From NCBI GenBank assembly GCA_002698705.1, contig NZZM01000029.1, forward strand, positions 1 to 37,672: 37,672 nt of DNA, written 5' to 3'. Shown here one piece after another: positions 37,131 through 37,672 of this stretch (the stretch's first letter is position 1; each line of letters starts with the position of its first letter). The notes beneath the pieces are model-generated. The model saw only the letters and a program-made list of their open reading frames with translations. It was not told where the DNA came from and made no database searches. This stretch comes from Formosa sp. (GTDB lineage Bacteria > Bacteroidota > Bacteroidia > Flavobacteriales > Flavobacteriaceae). A program made the translations under genes and the position numbers.

Positions 37131-37672
37131 TTAGTTCAATTGATTTTTTAAATTATTGAAGTAAGGTAAATACAACTTTAAATCGCTCTTAATCATTGCC
37201 GACACACCATCACCAGTGATAGTAGCCCCGGCTAGAGCATCTACTTCATAATCATCTTTAACAAGGTTCTTGGGGTCATTATTGCCCTTTGCCACTGTAA
37301 TGCCTTTAAAATCGCCACCAGAAGATAGTAATTTTTCACCAATAAAATCATCCATAAAATAACGCTGTTTGATATTGGCACCCAAGCCTGGTGTTTCAGC
37401 AGCGTGATCAAAAAAGACTCCTTGAACCACCATGTCTTCATCAAGAGCAACATAGCCCCAAATAGCATCCCATAGCCCTTTGCCACGAATGGGGATGATA
37501 TAATAGGATTGGCCTTCTTTTTCTCCAATAAAAAGTGGCAATGCCCTGGCGCCACCACTTTTAGCTTTGGCCTGTTCTTTTTTGACATTTATTTTGAAGG
37601 CTTTTGTACTTTCTTCTGCTGTACCATCAGAACTAATTATTAATTGTTTTGAGATGTATTTAGAAAATTCTG
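37131..37672 (-). CDS. nqrC: Na+-translocating NADH:quinone reductase subunit C (N-terminus off right edge)
   Basis: Frame open to the edge (EFSKYISKQLIISSDGTAEESTKAFKINVKKEQAKAKSGGARALPLFIGEKEG...); IPIRGKGLWDAIWGYVALD, ETPGLGANI, FMN-attachment region VDALAGATITGDGVSAM. Confidence 0.93.
   Translation of the reverse strand, partial: EFSKYISKQLIISSDGTAEESTKAFKINVKKEQAKAKSGGARALPLFIGEKEGQSYYIIPIRGKGLWDAIWGYVALDEDMVVQGVFFDHAAETPGLGANIKQRYFMDDFIGEKLLSSGGDFKGITVAKGNNDPKNLVKDDYEVDALAGATITGDGVSAMIKSDLKLYLPYFNNLKNQLN

Noticed and set aside
37241-37588. 115-aa minus ORF overlapping nqrC in another frame
   Set aside because: Alternative frame of nqrC; the nqrC frame has clear family motifs and is open to the window edge.
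1-37672. Search by eye for CRISPR arrays, tRNAs, IS elements, phage, toxin-antitoxin and defence genes
   Set aside because: No repeat-spacer pattern, cloverleaf-like sequence, transposase or defence-type domain recognised; tRNAscan-SE, minced or DefenseFinder would be needed to confirm absence.

Overview
The window is AT-rich chromosomal sequence that looks like a Flavobacteriia (Bacteroidota) genome, judging from gene content, protein signatures and TAnnTTTG promoter boxes. Nearly all of it is densely packed core or metabolic genes. In order: NUDIX (partial, minus strand), pyrE, SRPBCC, birA, rsfS, ftsH, LUD, cdsA, psd, acyl-CoA-binding protein, valS, DUF1573, aminotransferase, murB, Cys-rich microprotein, sigma-70-like factor, NRAMP-like transporter, lipA, lpxK, NIF3-like, coiled-coil 'zinc ribbon' homologue, msrA. 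Next comes a kynurenine/2-aminomuconate tryptophan-degradation operon (kynU, kmo, RidA-type deaminase, ALDH, SDR, HAAO, ACMSD, O-methyltransferase). It is followed by tatA, a CarboxypepD_reg-like protein, pepE, gpmI, map, DUF3050, a methyltransferase, apbE, a small conserved protein and nqrF/E/D/C (nqrC partial at the right edge). I found no CRISPR array, tRNA/rRNA, transposon, phage or recognisable defence system, and no convincing wholly new multi-gene system. The best leads are: an NRAMP-fold protein lacking the canonical metal-site motifs and start-stop coupled to a sigma factor; two proteins whose family-typical Cys4 metal sites are eroded (HAAO and the C4-zinc-ribbon family protein); a palindrome overlapping the predicted kyn operon promoter; an unassigned SDR in that operon; and a regular promoter-to-start spacing that implies very short or absent leaders.
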